Origin: Rahnella woolbedingensis
Lineage (GTDB): Bacteria; Pseudomonadota; Gammaproteobacteria; Enterobacterales; Enterobacteriaceae
Assembly (NCBI RefSeq): GCF_003602095.1
Contig: NZ_RAHH01000021.1
Location: 1 to 64,000 of the forward strand
Direction: 5' to 3'
Length of the DNA: 64,000 nt
Each line of letters opens with the position of its first letter. Positions within the stretch are counted from its first letter, which is position 1. The translations under genes were made by a program, and so were the position numbers. This document shows, piece by piece, positions 37,415 through 47,161 of this stretch. Below the pieces are notes generated by a model, which was not told where the DNA came from, did not search any database, and was given only the letters and a program-made list of their open reading frames with translations.

Positions 37415-39556
37415 TCAGCCAGGTATGTGAGGCATCACAGGCGTGAGCGTTGGGTGAAAACACGAATTGTAGTGTTGCTGGATATCATCAATACGACGCT
37501 TATCTCTTACGAAGCGGCGGATAAACAACACGCTGTTCACCAGCAGAATGCCGAACAACAGGAACAACAATAAGCTGGTGCCCAGATAACGCCACAGCGT
37601 GGAGATGTCCGGTTCGCTGTGCAATGAAATATGGCGGGTTCCGTTGGCATCCACGCTGATACTGGTGATCACGCCCTGCGCACTGAACGGAGTATGGAGC
37701 AGCAGGGTCGATAAATGTTGCAGCTGCTTCCACTGATCCTGCGGCGGATTGGCGTACAACCCGACCGGTGGCACCGGCATTTCAATTAAATCGCGGCCTT
37801 CATCGTTGCTGATTAAGAATCCGCCCGGCGGCGGGCTGTTCAGGCTGTCAGCCGCACGACGGGTTTCCTGCATGAAGAACGACGCGGTGGCGTTATTGAC
37901 CAGTTCACTCAGCGACTGCGCACTGACCGGGCGCAGCAGCACGTTGATACCCTGTAATGAGCCTGCTTTCGCCCGCTTGACCAGTGAATTCCAGTTGCTT
38001 GAATTCCCGAGATTCACCAGCGCGTTTTTCAGTCGCACGCAATCATTGCTGTTCCCGCATAACGCTTCTGTTTTCAGGACAATATCTGCAAAGTCATCCA
38101 GCAGGATCATGCCGGATTTCTCAATCGCGGTAGCCAGCTGCGGGTTGATGTTTTGCTCCGGGGTTTCGCCGGGATGCATCTGATTATTAACGGTCGTCTG
38201 CAACGCCGTCGCCGCTTCAATAATTTCTGACTGTGGAACAGGCAGCGGCGTGGCGTTATTCCAGTAGATGGCCGAACAATCGAAAGGCATATAACCGGAG
38301 GCAGTACGGCTGGCTGACGGCGGCACGTTGCACATGCCCGTTCCCTGAACTTTCAACGTATCGCCGACGCGAAGCGTGGTCTTTTCCAGATCCTGAACGC
38401 TGTTAACCTGTGTACTTTGCGCGCCCTGAAGCCAGGCGATGCTGAGTTTCAGCGGCAGGCCCAGAGGAACATAAACCAGTAACGCCAGCAGCAGAAGGAA
38501 TGCGCTGGTGGCCAGCACCAGATTCTTTCCCCAGAGCTGGAGCGGGAATTTTTTGACCTCATCATGCAATGACAAAATGCTGCCCTGACGGACAACCTGA
38601 CTGTTCATATACACTTCGACATCGGTCGGCTGACCCAGGTCGCGGCCAATATAGGGTTGCCAGTGCGGCGGATAAATCAGATCGATAGCGCCGAGAGAAA
38701 TATTGCTGATATCACCTTGCTTGGATTCACCAAACAATCCCCAGCGTTTAGGTAAACCCCGCAGGCAATGGATTTCTTTACGGTTTTTACCTAAACGTTC
38801 AGACACTACCCGCCAGATAACCCAGCCCGCGAGCGCTGCGGCAACCATCAGTATCCACGGGAGGAACATCACCGGACTTTGCAACGTGATGAACAACAGC
38901 AGCAGAATGCCCGAAACGGCCAGCGCTTCTTTGACGCCGTTCGAACGGGTCAGGGCGCGCTCCTCGCGGGTTTCGCTGCGCACTTTTACCAGTTCGATAT
39001 GTTCACTTTCTTCATGGCGGATGGAGGCGTTTTGCGGCTGAGAAGGGATGACTGCCGAAACCGGCACCGGCCCTTCATAGACGTGATCGGCCAGAGTATG
39101 GCCGTTGAGCGAAATCACCAGCGGCAAAGTCTGCGTTTTGATCAGCTCGACTTCGTTTTCCTGCGCGATGTATTGCTCCCAGAAAGGCGGCAGGTGAATT
39201 TCAGTCGCATCAAGGAAATAACGCCATTTGTTCGGATCTTCGCTCGCCACGCCATAGCGGGTGATCGCGCGTTTCAGGCTGTAAACATTTTCGCTTTTGG
39301 TGGTCAGCGTCAGTTTATCTTGCAGGATAATCAGATTATTACGGTGGGTGATCGGCGTCTGGCCGAGGCCTTCATGCTGACGCAGGTAGCGTTCAACGGC
39401 ATCACGCTCTTTTTGCGAAAGTTTACGCTGGCTCGGTGCGGAAAAACGCACGACAGATTCGTCGCGTTGGCGGCGGCGCAATACAAGCCAAAAATAAGAC
39501 GCTGTGGCAATGATTGCGATACCCAACAACACCAATGTCACGACTACTGTGCTCAT
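37415..39556 (-). CDS. igaA: IgaA / YrfF, inner-membrane inhibitor of the Rcs phosphorelay
   Basis: 713 residues, as in other enterobacteria. Hydrophobic segments at about 4-25, 208-250 (two close helices), 343-365 and 655-678; two cytoplasmic loops and a large periplasmic domain with four cysteines (for example GTGMCNVPP and LCGNSNDCV). It restrains RcsD signalling and is essential while Rcs is intact. GGGGAT precedes the ATG. A small inverted repeat (37384-37410, CACAGGGTG / CACCCTGTG) follows its stop. Confidence 0.96.
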   Translation of the reverse strand: MSTVVVTLVLLGIAIIATASYFWLVLRRRQRDESVVRFSAPSQRKLSQKERDAVERYLRQHEGLGQTPITHRNNLIILQDKLTLTTKSENVYSLKRAITRYGVASEDPNKWRYFLDATEIHLPPFWEQYIAQENEVELIKTQTLPLVISLNGHTLADHVYEGPVPVSAVIPSQPQNASIRHEESEHIELVKVRSETREERALTRSNGVKEALAVSGILLLLFITLQSPVMFLPWILMVAAALAGWVIWRVVSERLGKNRKEIHCLRGLPKRWGLFGESKQGDISNISLGAIDLIYPPHWQPYIGRDLGQPTDVEVYMNSQVVRQGSILSLHDEVKKFPLQLWGKNLVLATSAFLLLLALLVYVPLGLPLKLSIAWLQGAQSTQVNSVQDLEKTTLRVGDTLKVQGTGMCNVPPSASRTASGYMPFDCSAIYWNNATPLPVPQSEIIEAATALQTTVNNQMHPGETPEQNINPQLATAIEKSGMILLDDFADIVLKTEALCGNSNDCVRLKNALVNLGNSSNWNSLVKRAKAGSLQGINVLLRPVSAQSLSELVNNATASFFMQETRRAADSLNSPPPGGFLISNDEGRDLIEMPVPPVGLYANPPQDQWKQLQHLSTLLLHTPFSAQGVITSISVDANGTRHISLHSEPDISTLWRYLGTSLLLFLLFGILLVNSVLFIRRFVRDKRRIDDIQQHYNSCFHPTLTPVMPHIPG

Positions 39557-39997
39557 CCGATCCCCGTTCAGACGTGGGTGACTTACGTCAACTCTGTGAA
39601 AGTATTATACATAAATAGAATGCACATTCTGCTCGTGAAGCCTTTTAGGTAGGAATTTTATTATTATTTGGCTGAATATTATGCACAAAAAATACCACGA
39701 TAGAGGATACCTGCATTTAAGAACTGTCTGGTATCGGTATAATCCTATTTTGATGTGTCAGTGTTTTTGTTAAAGCAAAACTGTGAGCACCGTGAGTGTA
39801 CGGATGATTTTTATGCTTTTTCTGCTGATTTTTTAGGGGGGTTTTGTGCAAAAAATGAGTGCAGGCAGCACCGGTTTCAGTAAAGATTGCGATTCTGGCT
39901 CTCAATAACGCACAATGCACACTGATAGCGGTCTTTAAACAGAAAAACGAACCCATTAGAACACCTCTGGTCAGGTGAATAATAAGTTGGGGATGAA
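39557..39997. other. Divergent intergenic region igaA / nudE
   Basis: 441 AT-rich bases with no supported gene. Possible -10 elements: TATAAT at 39738-39743 reading towards nudE, and its mirror (ATTATA at 39604-39609) reading towards igaA. -35 elements are weak in both cases. An open frame on the minus strand (39717-40004) has no recognisable features and I do not call it. Confidence 0.5.
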
Positions 39998-40555
39998 ATG
40001 ACACAACACCTGCAAAAACCGAAAATCACCAAGGTGGAAACCGTTGCCCGGTCGCGTTTATTTACCATCGAATCCGTTGATCTGACTTTCAGCAACGGGG
40101 CACAGCGTGTTTACGAACGTATGCGGCCATCCGATCGCGAAGCGGTGATGATTATTCCTGTCATTGATGATGAGCTGGTGCTAATCCAGGAATATGCCGT
40201 TGGCATCGAAAGCTACGAGCTGGGTTTTCCCAAAGGGCTGATTGATCCGGGCGAGAGCATTCTGGAAGCGGCTAACCGCGAATTAATGGAAGAGGTTGGC
40301 TTTGGTGCCCGACACTTTGATGTGCTGGCCAAACTGACGATGGCACCTTCCTATTTTTCCAGCCGTATGAATATCGTCATTGCCAAAGACCTTTACCTGA
40401 AAAGTCTGGAAGGTGATGAGCCGGAGCCACTGCCGCAAACCCGCTGGCCGGTTTCACGGATGATGGAATTGCTGCAACATCCTGATTTTTGCGAAGCCCG
40501 CAACGTCAGCGCGTTGTTCCTTGCGCATGATTTCCTGACGCGCAACGCCCGCTGA
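39998..40555 (+). CDS. nudE: ADP compounds hydrolase NudE (Nudix family)
   Basis: 185 residues, the E. coli length. A Nudix box is visible around residues 82-104: GLIDPGESILEAANRELMEE followed by VG. It hydrolyses ADP-ribose, NADH and diadenosine polyphosphates. GGGG-ATGAA lies directly before the start. Divergent from igaA and convergent with mrcA, sharing a terminator with it, as in E. coli. Confidence 0.95.
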   Translation: MTQHLQKPKITKVETVARSRLFTIESVDLTFSNGAQRVYERMRPSDREAVMIIPVIDDELVLIQEYAVGIESYELGFPKGLIDPGESILEAANRELMEEVGFGARHFDVLAKLTMAPSYFSSRMNIVIAKDLYLKSLEGDEPEPLPQTRWPVSRMMELLQHPDFCEARNVSALFLAHDFLTRNAR

Positions 40556-40576
40556 ATCTCTGATAAGACACCATTA

Positions 40577-40612
40577 AAAAAGCCGGTCATGCTTGATGCA
40601 GACCGGCTTTTT
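40577..40612. terminator. Bidirectional terminator between nudE and mrcA
   Basis: A 12-bp perfect stem AAAAAGCCGGTC / GACCGGCTTTTT with a 12-base loop. T-tracts on both strands serve the two convergent genes. Confidence 0.93.
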
Positions 40613-40629
40613 GCTTTACAGCTTACGCA

Positions 40630-43185
40630 TCAGAACAGTTCGTGTTCCTGACCGTTATCCATGATGGTCGTCCCGACTTCATGCACGGCATGTTCTGTCG
40701 GCTGAGTCCCGTCGATGAAGTATTCCGGACGACTGTTACCGCCGCCGTCAGACAACTTACCGGTACTCTTATCGATAGTGACGGTCACCACGCCTGGTGG
40801 CGGCGTTTGTGGTTGTTCCGGCACGCCGTCAAGCACGGCTTTCATGTAATCATCCCAGGCTGGCTGAGCACTTTTCGCGCCGCCTTCTGCACCGGAAATC
40901 TGATCAGGGATCACGCCTGAAGCCGTTGAACGGCCCAGATCCCGGCGGTGATCGTCAAAACCAATCCAGACTGAAGTCACAACATTCGGGCCATAACCTG
41001 AGAACCACGCATCTTTCGAGCTGTTGGTTGTACCGGTTTTGCCGCCAATGTCGTGGCGTTTGAGATCACGCCCCGCACGCCAGCCGGTTCCCATCCAGCC
41101 TGGTTCACCGAAGATGTTGGAGGTCAGTGCATCGCTTATCAGGAACGAAAGCGGTGTGCTGATCACGTGCGGCGCGTATTGCTGCGCAGCATCAACCTGA
41201 GGCGAGTTAGGCGGGACCTGCTCGAGTTGCGGAGTTGGAACGCTGGTATTGTTGCCGGTGGTCGATGTCGCAACGTTTTCTACGTTGTCATCGGACAGCA
41301 CGGCTGATTTTTGCGTATCGCCGTAAATCACCGGGATATTACAGGTGCGGCAGGCAATTTTAGGTTTCGCTTCAAACTGAACCTGACCTGATTCATCTAC
41401 AATTTTGGTGATGAAATACGGGTCAACCAGATAACCGCCGTTAGTCAGCGTGGCGTAACCGCGCACAACCTGTAACGGGGTGAAAGAAGCAGAACCCAGC
41501 GCCAGAGATTCGGAATGCACAATGTTAGAGGCCGGGAAGCCGAAACGTTGCAGATATTCTGCTGCGTAATCGACACCCATCGCACGCATTGCACGCACCA
41601 TCACCACGTTTTTAGACTCACCCAGACCCCGGCGTAAGCGGATCGGGCCGTAATACGTTGGCGGTGAGTTCTTCGGACGCCAGTCTGTACCGGCACCGGC
41701 ATCCCAGCGGGTAATCGGCATGTCATTGAGAATGGTCGCCAGCGTCAGGCCTTTGTCCATTGCTGCGGTATACAGGAACGGTTTGATGTTTGAACCGAGC
41801 TGACGAACCGCCTGATTGGCACGGTTGAATTTGCTCTGGTTGAAGTCAAAGCCGCCGACCAGCGCTTCAACCGCACCGTCGTTTGGATTAAGAGAAACGA
41901 TAGCCGAGTTGACGTCCGGAACCTGCGCCAGCCACCAGACATCGCCCACTTTACGCACCCAAATCTGCTGACCAGGGCGTACCACGTCAGACACTTTTTT
42001 CGGCGTCGGTCCCTGGGCATTGTCGTTGCGATAAGGACGTGCCCAGCGCATGCCGCTGAACGGCAGGCTGATCACCGCGCGGTTAGACATGGTCGCGGTC
42101 GCCTGTGCTTCATCCGTTGCGGTGATAACCGCCGGGAACAGCGGACCATAGACCGGCAGCGTTTTCAGCGACTGAACAATTTTGTCCTGATCCCACGCCG
42201 GTTCGCCCACTTTCCACAGTTCGTTGGACGGACCACGGTAGCCGTGACGCATATCGTAGTTAAGAACGTTGGTACGCAAGGCTTCCTGCGCGGCCAGCTG
42301 AGTTTTCTTGGTAATGGTGGTGTAAACCTTATAGCCATCGTTATAAGCGTTATCGCCATAACGTTTCACCATTTCCTGACGCACCATTTCTGTCAGATAC
42401 GGCGCAGAGAACTCAATGTGCGGGGCATGGTAATTCGCCACCAGCGGCTCTGCGCGGGCCTGATCGTACTGCGCCTGCGTGATGTATTTCTCATCCAGCA
42501 TACGTGCCAGCACGGTGTTACGGCGCGCTAACGAACGGTCATGGGAATACAACGGGTTAAAGGTTGACGGTGCTTTTGGCAGACCGGCAATCACTGCCAT
42601 TTCACTCAGCGTCAGCTGGCTGACATCTTTACCGAAATAAACCTGTGCAGCAGCACCCACGCCATAGGCACGGTAACCGAGATAAATCTTGTTGAGGTAC
42701 AGCTCGAGGATTTCATCCTTGGACATCATCTGCTCAATGCGGATGGCCAAAAACGCTTCCTTAATTTTACGGGTCAGCGTGCGTTCCGGACTTAAGAAGA
42801 AGTTACGGGCCAGCTGCTGAGTAATGGTACTCGCACCCTGTGAGGCATGGCCGGACACCAGTGCAACGGAAGCCGCACGGAAAATACCGATAGGATCAAC
42901 GCCGTGGTGCTCATAGAAACGACTGTCTTCTGTCGCAATAAACGCATGCACCATCTCCGGTGGGATTTGGTCGAGTTTCAGCGGAATACGACGTTTTTCG
43001 CCGTATTGGGCGATCAAATCGTCATCAGCACTGAAAACCTGCATAGGGGTTTGCAGACGCACGTCTTTGAGCGTGGCCACATCGGGTAACTGAGGCTCGA
43101 TATATTTATACAAACCGAATATCGAGGCGGCTCCCAGCAAAATGCAACACACTGCAAGAATCAATAAATACTTTACGAACTTCAC
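40630..43185 (-). CDS. mrcA: Penicillin-binding protein 1A
   Basis: 851 residues from a GTG at 43185. An upstream ATG in frame (43209) lacks a ribosome-binding site, whereas GGGA is spaced for the GTG and the protein then begins MKFVKYLL as in E. coli. Transmembrane helix 5-27; glycosyltransferase domain with Glu86 in ATEDSRFYEHHG; an OB-like domain; transpeptidase domain with SNIKPF and KTGTTN. The major bifunctional cell-wall synthase of the inner membrane. Divergent from the hof operon. Confidence 0.97.
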   Translation of the reverse strand: MKFVKYLLILAVCCILLGAASIFGLYKYIEPQLPDVATLKDVRLQTPMQVFSADDDLIAQYGEKRRIPLKLDQIPPEMVHAFIATEDSRFYEHHGVDPIGIFRAASVALVSGHASQGASTITQQLARNFFLSPERTLTRKIKEAFLAIRIEQMMSKDEILELYLNKIYLGYRAYGVGAAAQVYFGKDVSQLTLSEMAVIAGLPKAPSTFNPLYSHDRSLARRNTVLARMLDEKYITQAQYDQARAEPLVANYHAPHIEFSAPYLTEMVRQEMVKRYGDNAYNDGYKVYTTITKKTQLAAQEALRTNVLNYDMRHGYRGPSNELWKVGEPAWDQDKIVQSLKTLPVYGPLFPAVITATDEAQATATMSNRAVISLPFSGMRWARPYRNDNAQGPTPKKVSDVVRPGQQIWVRKVGDVWWLAQVPDVNSAIVSLNPNDGAVEALVGGFDFNQSKFNRANQAVRQLGSNIKPFLYTAAMDKGLTLATILNDMPITRWDAGAGTDWRPKNSPPTYYGPIRLRRGLGESKNVVMVRAMRAMGVDYAAEYLQRFGFPASNIVHSESLALGSASFTPLQVVRGYATLTNGGYLVDPYFITKIVDESGQVQFEAKPKIACRTCNIPVIYGDTQKSAVLSDDNVENVATSTTGNNTSVPTPQLEQVPPNSPQVDAAQQYAPHVISTPLSFLISDALTSNIFGEPGWMGTGWRAGRDLKRHDIGGKTGTTNSSKDAWFSGYGPNVVTSVWIGFDDHRRDLGRSTASGVIPDQISGAEGGAKSAQPAWDDYMKAVLDGVPEQPQTPPPGVVTVTIDKSTGKLSDGGGNSRPEYFIDGTQPTEHAVHEVGTTIMDNGQEHELF

Positions 43186-43306
43186 CTGAGAATTCCCATT
43201 TAGTGTCAATTGGGCAGTTTATAAACAACCGCGCGGTAGTATAAAGGCAAGCCAGCAACATGGATACGTTCTTTTATTTACCTGACGATATGGAGATTGG
43301 GCGAAA

Positions 43307-44140
43307 ATGCGACTACAAGCATGGCAGGTAGGTCTGGATATTCAAGCCGGTTTTGCCCGTGCGATCGCCGTTCAGCGGCGGCGAAATGGCTGGCAATTAC
43401 GTCAATGGTGGCAGCATCCGCTGCCTTCTTTCACATTGCGGGAGGGAATACTACATGAGACCGCGCCGCTGATCGCCATTTTATCGTGCTGGCGAAAAAT
43501 GCTCCCGACGACATTTTCTTTGCGAATTACCCTTCCCGCACAACGAATTATGCAGCAACGGATGGCGGCGCCGGATACCCGTTTGCGTGAACCGGCCCGC
43601 AGCGCGTTTATCTTTGCTCACGCGGCTAAACAGTTCCCGCTGGGCATGGAACATCTGGTGATGGACTACCGCGCGGATCCTCACGGCGACAATCAGGTAG
43701 TGGTCACGGCGGCCAGACAACAAGAAATCCAGCAGTGGATGGAATGTCTGTCGCAGGCGCGGCTTTATCCGGATGCCATCGAACTGACTCCCTGCGCACT
43801 GCAGGTGGCGGCGTTTGCTGCCGGTCTGCCCGGTGATGCGCTGCTGGTGCATCCGCTTGATGACGGATTCCTCTGGGCCTCGCCACACAGTTTGCCATTT
43901 CAGTTTGGTTTATCCGATGCCACACCTGATGACGCGTCGCTGTCAGAACGCATCCGCCAGCAATACCGTGCGGCGGCGCTATGTCATAGCGAGTGTTTTT
44001 TCAGCGGAACGTTGCCCCCTCCGGCGATGCAGTGCTGGTCGCCACTGAGTGCTATTACGCAGTTATCCGCGCCGCTGCCTCTAAATCCGGGAGATTTTGC
44101 GCCTGCCGTCGGGCTGGCACTGCGGCAGGACGATCACTGA
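43307..44140 (+). CDS. hofM: PilM homologue HofM of the DNA-utilisation operon
   Basis: 277 residues. Opens WQVGLDIQAGFARAIAV, the actin-like fold start shared with type IV pilus PilM, although motifs are weak as usual for HofM. Cytoplasmic part of the PilMNOP-like platform; in E. coli hofMNOPQ is needed to use external DNA as nutrient. First gene of the operon, its stop overlapping the hofN start (TGATG). Confidence 0.88.
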   Translation: MRLQAWQVGLDIQAGFARAIAVQRRRNGWQLRQWWQHPLPSFTLREGILHETAPLIAILSCWRKMLPTTFSLRITLPAQRIMQQRMAAPDTRLREPARSAFIFAHAAKQFPLGMEHLVMDYRADPHGDNQVVVTAARQQEIQQWMECLSQARLYPDAIELTPCALQVAAFAAGLPGDALLVHPLDDGFLWASPHSLPFQFGLSDATPDDASLSERIRQQYRAAALCHSECFFSGTLPPPAMQCWSPLSAITQLSAPLPLNPGDFAPAVGLALRQDDH

Positions 44141-44703
44141 TGCTGCAGGTGAATTTATTGCCGTGGCGCAAACTTCGCCTGCAGCGCCGGAGCCGTTACT
44201 GGCTGAAAATGTTTATCTGTTTTCCGGCGGTAGTGACGATCGCTTTCATGGTACTGACCGCCTTGCTTATTCAGGAGCGGGCACTGCTGCAACTGCATTT
44301 GTCGGCACTGAATGCTTCTGTTCAGGGGTTATCGCGCCAGCAGCAGGATGTGAGCAAGGCTGCGGCGCAGGTAAAAACGCTGAAGGCGCAGAAGGAGGCT
44401 GCTTTTCAGCAACTCACGCGGAGTCGGGATTATCTTCAGTTGCTGGAGTTAATCGCGGCGCAGATCCCGGCAGAGGTACGGCTGACTGAAATGACAGAGC
44501 ATCAGGAAGCGCTGACGTTAAAAGGAGAAGGGCGCTTTTATCACGATATTTTGTCTTTCCGCGATGTGCTGGCCGTCAGCGGTTTGCTTGGCAACGTCAG
44601 CCTTTCAGATGTTCAGCAGCAACCCGGCCAGATGCTGAGCTTTGTGATGAAAACACAGTTTCAGTCAGCCCGTCCGATGCCGGATAAAGGGAGAGCGCGA
44701 TGA
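44140..44703 (+). CDS. hofN: PilN homologue HofN
   Basis: 187 residues from the ATG at 44140; longer frames upstream lie inside hofM. It begins MLQVNLLPWRKLRLQRR, the PilN signature (short cytoplasmic N-terminus that binds PilM), then a transmembrane helix (about 22-44) and a coiled coil (50-95) ahead of a periplasmic ferredoxin-like domain. Overlaps hofM by one base and the next gene by four. Confidence 0.9.
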   Translation: MLQVNLLPWRKLRLQRRSRYWLKMFICFPAVVTIAFMVLTALLIQERALLQLHLSALNASVQGLSRQQQDVSKAAAQVKTLKAQKEAAFQQLTRSRDYLQLLELIAAQIPAEVRLTEMTEHQEALTLKGEGRFYHDILSFRDVLAVSGLLGNVSLSDVQQQPGQMLSFVMKTQFQSARPMPDKGRAR

Positions 44704-45554
44704 TGATTTTATCAGAACGCCTTGAGCCACTGATGGAAAAACCGGTCTGGCAGAAAGTGCTGACTCTGGTGGCTGCCGTGTTGTTCCTGATGTTGTTGCT
44801 TTATGTATGCGGACTTCGCGGATTGTGGCAGCGGCAGGATGCACTGTTCCGGGATATTGCGGTTGCACAACGTACCGTTTTTCAGTCGCAGACGGTTTTA
44901 CTGCGATTACCTCCGCTTGGTGCCCTCAGGCAGGAACTGCAAAACAATGCCGTTCTTGCACAAGAGAGTTTGCCATTAGCACAACAATTTGCGCAGCCTC
45001 TGAAAGAAGCCGGAGCAGAGTTGCTTCGCTGGTCGCCAGCCGTGCAGACAAAAGCAGGGGAACAAGGAACGCTGGATTTGCAGCTGAATTTTGCCGGTCT
45101 GACACGATTTCTTTATGCCTTGCTGCAACGCCCGGAGCATCCCGCGTTCAGTGAACCGGATATCAGGGTGACGGCATCCGGTTTAAAAGCCTCGGTTCTG
45201 CTGACACAAACCACCGTGACAGGCGAATTTGCTGATGCCTCTTCAGACGCTGTAGCCGGACGTGATCCGTTTTCGCCATTGGACTCTACGGCGTGTCCCG
45301 GTGTTTCTGCGATGTCTGAATGGGTTCTGAGCGGCATTTCACAGGCGGATGGCAGACATTCTGGCTGGTTGCTGTCACCCGATGGCCGCTGGACAAAAGT
45401 CGAGGCCGGTGATCGGGTAGGAACACCTGCATGGACGGTCGAAACACTCGATGCCTCGCAGGCGGAACTCAGTCTTAACCATTCACGGTGCGGTTTGCAG
45501 CGCCAGACTCTGCGTTTAGGTAAGAAAAATGACTCTCCAGGGAAAGGAAAATAA
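44700..45554 (+). CDS. Fused HofO-HofP (PilO-PilP-like) protein
   Basis: 284 residues. Residues 1-175 look like HofO/PilO: short N-terminus, transmembrane helix about 19-41, coiled coil, and a periplasmic domain. Residues about 186-284 look like HofP/PilP: GRDPFSPLD (187-195), then CPG...MSEWVLSGISQ and a beta-rich tail with two Cys. In E. coli these are two genes of about 146 and 134 codons. Here there is one frame and HofP's own signal peptide is gone, so the PilP part is tethered through PilO. The stop overlaps the hofQ start by one base. Confidence 0.8.
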   Translation: MMILSERLEPLMEKPVWQKVLTLVAAVLFLMLLLYVCGLRGLWQRQDALFRDIAVAQRTVFQSQTVLLRLPPLGALRQELQNNAVLAQESLPLAQQFAQPLKEAGAELLRWSPAVQTKAGEQGTLDLQLNFAGLTRFLYALLQRPEHPAFSEPDIRVTASGLKASVLLTQTTVTGEFADASSDAVAGRDPFSPLDSTACPGVSAMSEWVLSGISQADGRHSGWLLSPDGRWTKVEAGDRVGTPAWTVETLDASQAELSLNHSRCGLQRQTLRLGKKNDSPGKGK

Positions 45555-46813
45555 TGAAATATATCAATCAAAAAGTGACTCTTATTCTGCTGTGTTTGTG
45601 CCTCAGTCCGGTGAAAGCCGCTCCTGCGCTTATCTCTCTGGAGTTTCCGTCATCGCCCGTCGGCCTGGTTTTGCAGGCGCTGGCGGATTCGCGGCAACTT
45701 AATCTGGTCACGGCTCCGGGTGTGGAAGGGCAAATCAGCGTAAAGCTCAAAGACGTTCCGTGGCAGCAGGCGCTCGATATCATCCTGAAAATGAGCCATC
45801 TCACCAGCGAGTTGCAGGGCAATGTTTTACTGGTGTCTCCGGTCGTTGATCCGCTGATTCAGCGACAGCAGAGGGAAGATGCAGCCGAACAACTGGCGCT
45901 GAACAGCCCGATTATTAGCCTGACCGTGCCGCTCCGGTATGCGGATGCCAAAGAGACGGCGCTGAGTCTGAATGCTCAAAAAGGGACTTTGCTCTCGGTG
46001 AAAGGCAATGCTTCAGCCGATACCCGCACCAATACCTTGTTGTTACGCGACACGCAGGAGGCGCTGGACGCTGTTGCGCCGTGGGTCAAAGAAATGGATT
46101 TTCCGCTACAGCAGGTACAACTGTCGGCGCATATTGTGACGATGAACAGCGAAAGCCTGCGGGAGTTGGGTGTGCAATGGGGGTTTAACGGTGATGAGCC
46201 CATTACAAAAGCTATACGTCTGAACAATTTTAGTATGGGCATGCCGGTAGAAAATCCGATATTTACGGCGGGCTTTAATCTCGCGCACATCAGCGGACAT
46301 ATCCTGGATCTGGAACTGACCGCCCTTGAGCAGGAAGACAAGGTGGATATTATCGCCAGCCCGCGACTGATGACGGCCCATATGCAAACCGCCAGTATCA
46401 AGCAGGGGACCGAAATTCCTTATCAGGTTTCGAGCGGTGCCAGCGGCAGCACGTCGATTGAATTCAAAGAAGCGGTGCTCGGGATGGAAGTCACGCCGAA
46501 AATCTTACGTGACGGGCGTATTCAGATGGCGTTGCAGATAAGCCAGAACATGCCGGGAAGAAGTATCAAACAGTCAGAAGGCGAGGCGCTGGCCATCGAC
46601 AAGCAGGAAATTAAAACCCAGGTGACGGTGAAGGACGGGGAAACCATTGTGCTTGGCGGGATATTCCAGCGTAAAAATCAAAAGACAGACACCAAAGTGC
46701 CGGTGCTGGGCGATATCCCGGTGGTCGGTTCCTTGTTTAAACATCAGTACACAAATGAACAGCGGCGCGAGTTGGTGATTTTCATCACTCCAACCCTAAT
46801 CCACACGCAGTAA
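45554..46813 (+). CDS. hofQ: Secretin HofQ, outer-membrane DNA uptake pore
   Basis: 419 residues. Signal peptide about 1-22 (cut after VKA), N-terminal STN/N0 domain (SPVGLVLQALADSRQLNLV), an N1 domain, and the secretin barrel from about 235 with the end motif VPVLGDIPVVGSLFK near residue 390. Homologous to PilQ/ComE secretins; proposed to take up double-stranded DNA as a nutrient. Last of the hof genes, before the aroK leader. Confidence 0.94.
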   Translation: MKYINQKVTLILLCLCLSPVKAAPALISLEFPSSPVGLVLQALADSRQLNLVTAPGVEGQISVKLKDVPWQQALDIILKMSHLTSELQGNVLLVSPVVDPLIQRQQREDAAEQLALNSPIISLTVPLRYADAKETALSLNAQKGTLLSVKGNASADTRTNTLLLRDTQEALDAVAPWVKEMDFPLQQVQLSAHIVTMNSESLRELGVQWGFNGDEPITKAIRLNNFSMGMPVENPIFTAGFNLAHISGHILDLELTALEQEDKVDIIASPRLMTAHMQTASIKQGTEIPYQVSSGASGSTSIEFKEAVLGMEVTPKILRDGRIQMALQISQNMPGRSIKQSEGEALAIDKQEIKTQVTVKDGETIVLGGIFQRKNQKTDTKVPVLGDIPVVGSLFKHQYTNEQRRELVIFITPTLIHTQ

Positions 46814-47161
46814 GCGGGTATTCTGACTTAACGTAAATTGCATAATAACGTTGAGCGCATGCAACTTTTTGTGTCGCAAGAGGCTTCTGCGTTTGACGCT
46901 GCCGTCGATTTAGCTTACAAGGGTTACCGAATTGAGCACCGTGATATTTTTATTACGACAGACACGCCGATAAAAACGTACGGTTTCCCTCCTGCGGCGT
47001 GCAAAGTGATTTATTCGGTTGCCAAACTACCAAGAGTGTTGAGATAATTTTTTTCTGATCTCGCACTATATCGCTCATGAGGTTTCAGTTTAGGTCCCGC
47101 CGCTAATTTGATTGGCGGGGCGGGTTATCATCAACGAATTGTCTTAGTAATACCGAAAAAC
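46814..47161. other. aroK leader region
   Basis: 348 bases between hofQ and aroK with the aroK-aroB-damX-dam promoter(s) presumably inside. A short open frame (ATG 46859 to stop 47047, 62 codons, with a TTG start seven codons earlier) is present; it has a weak ribosome-binding site and I do not recognise it. No terminator after hofQ is evident. Confidence 0.5.

Noticed and set aside
39717-40004. 95-codon frame upstream of nudE on the minus strand
   Set aside because: Overlaps the nudE start and likely promoter, and has no recognisable features.
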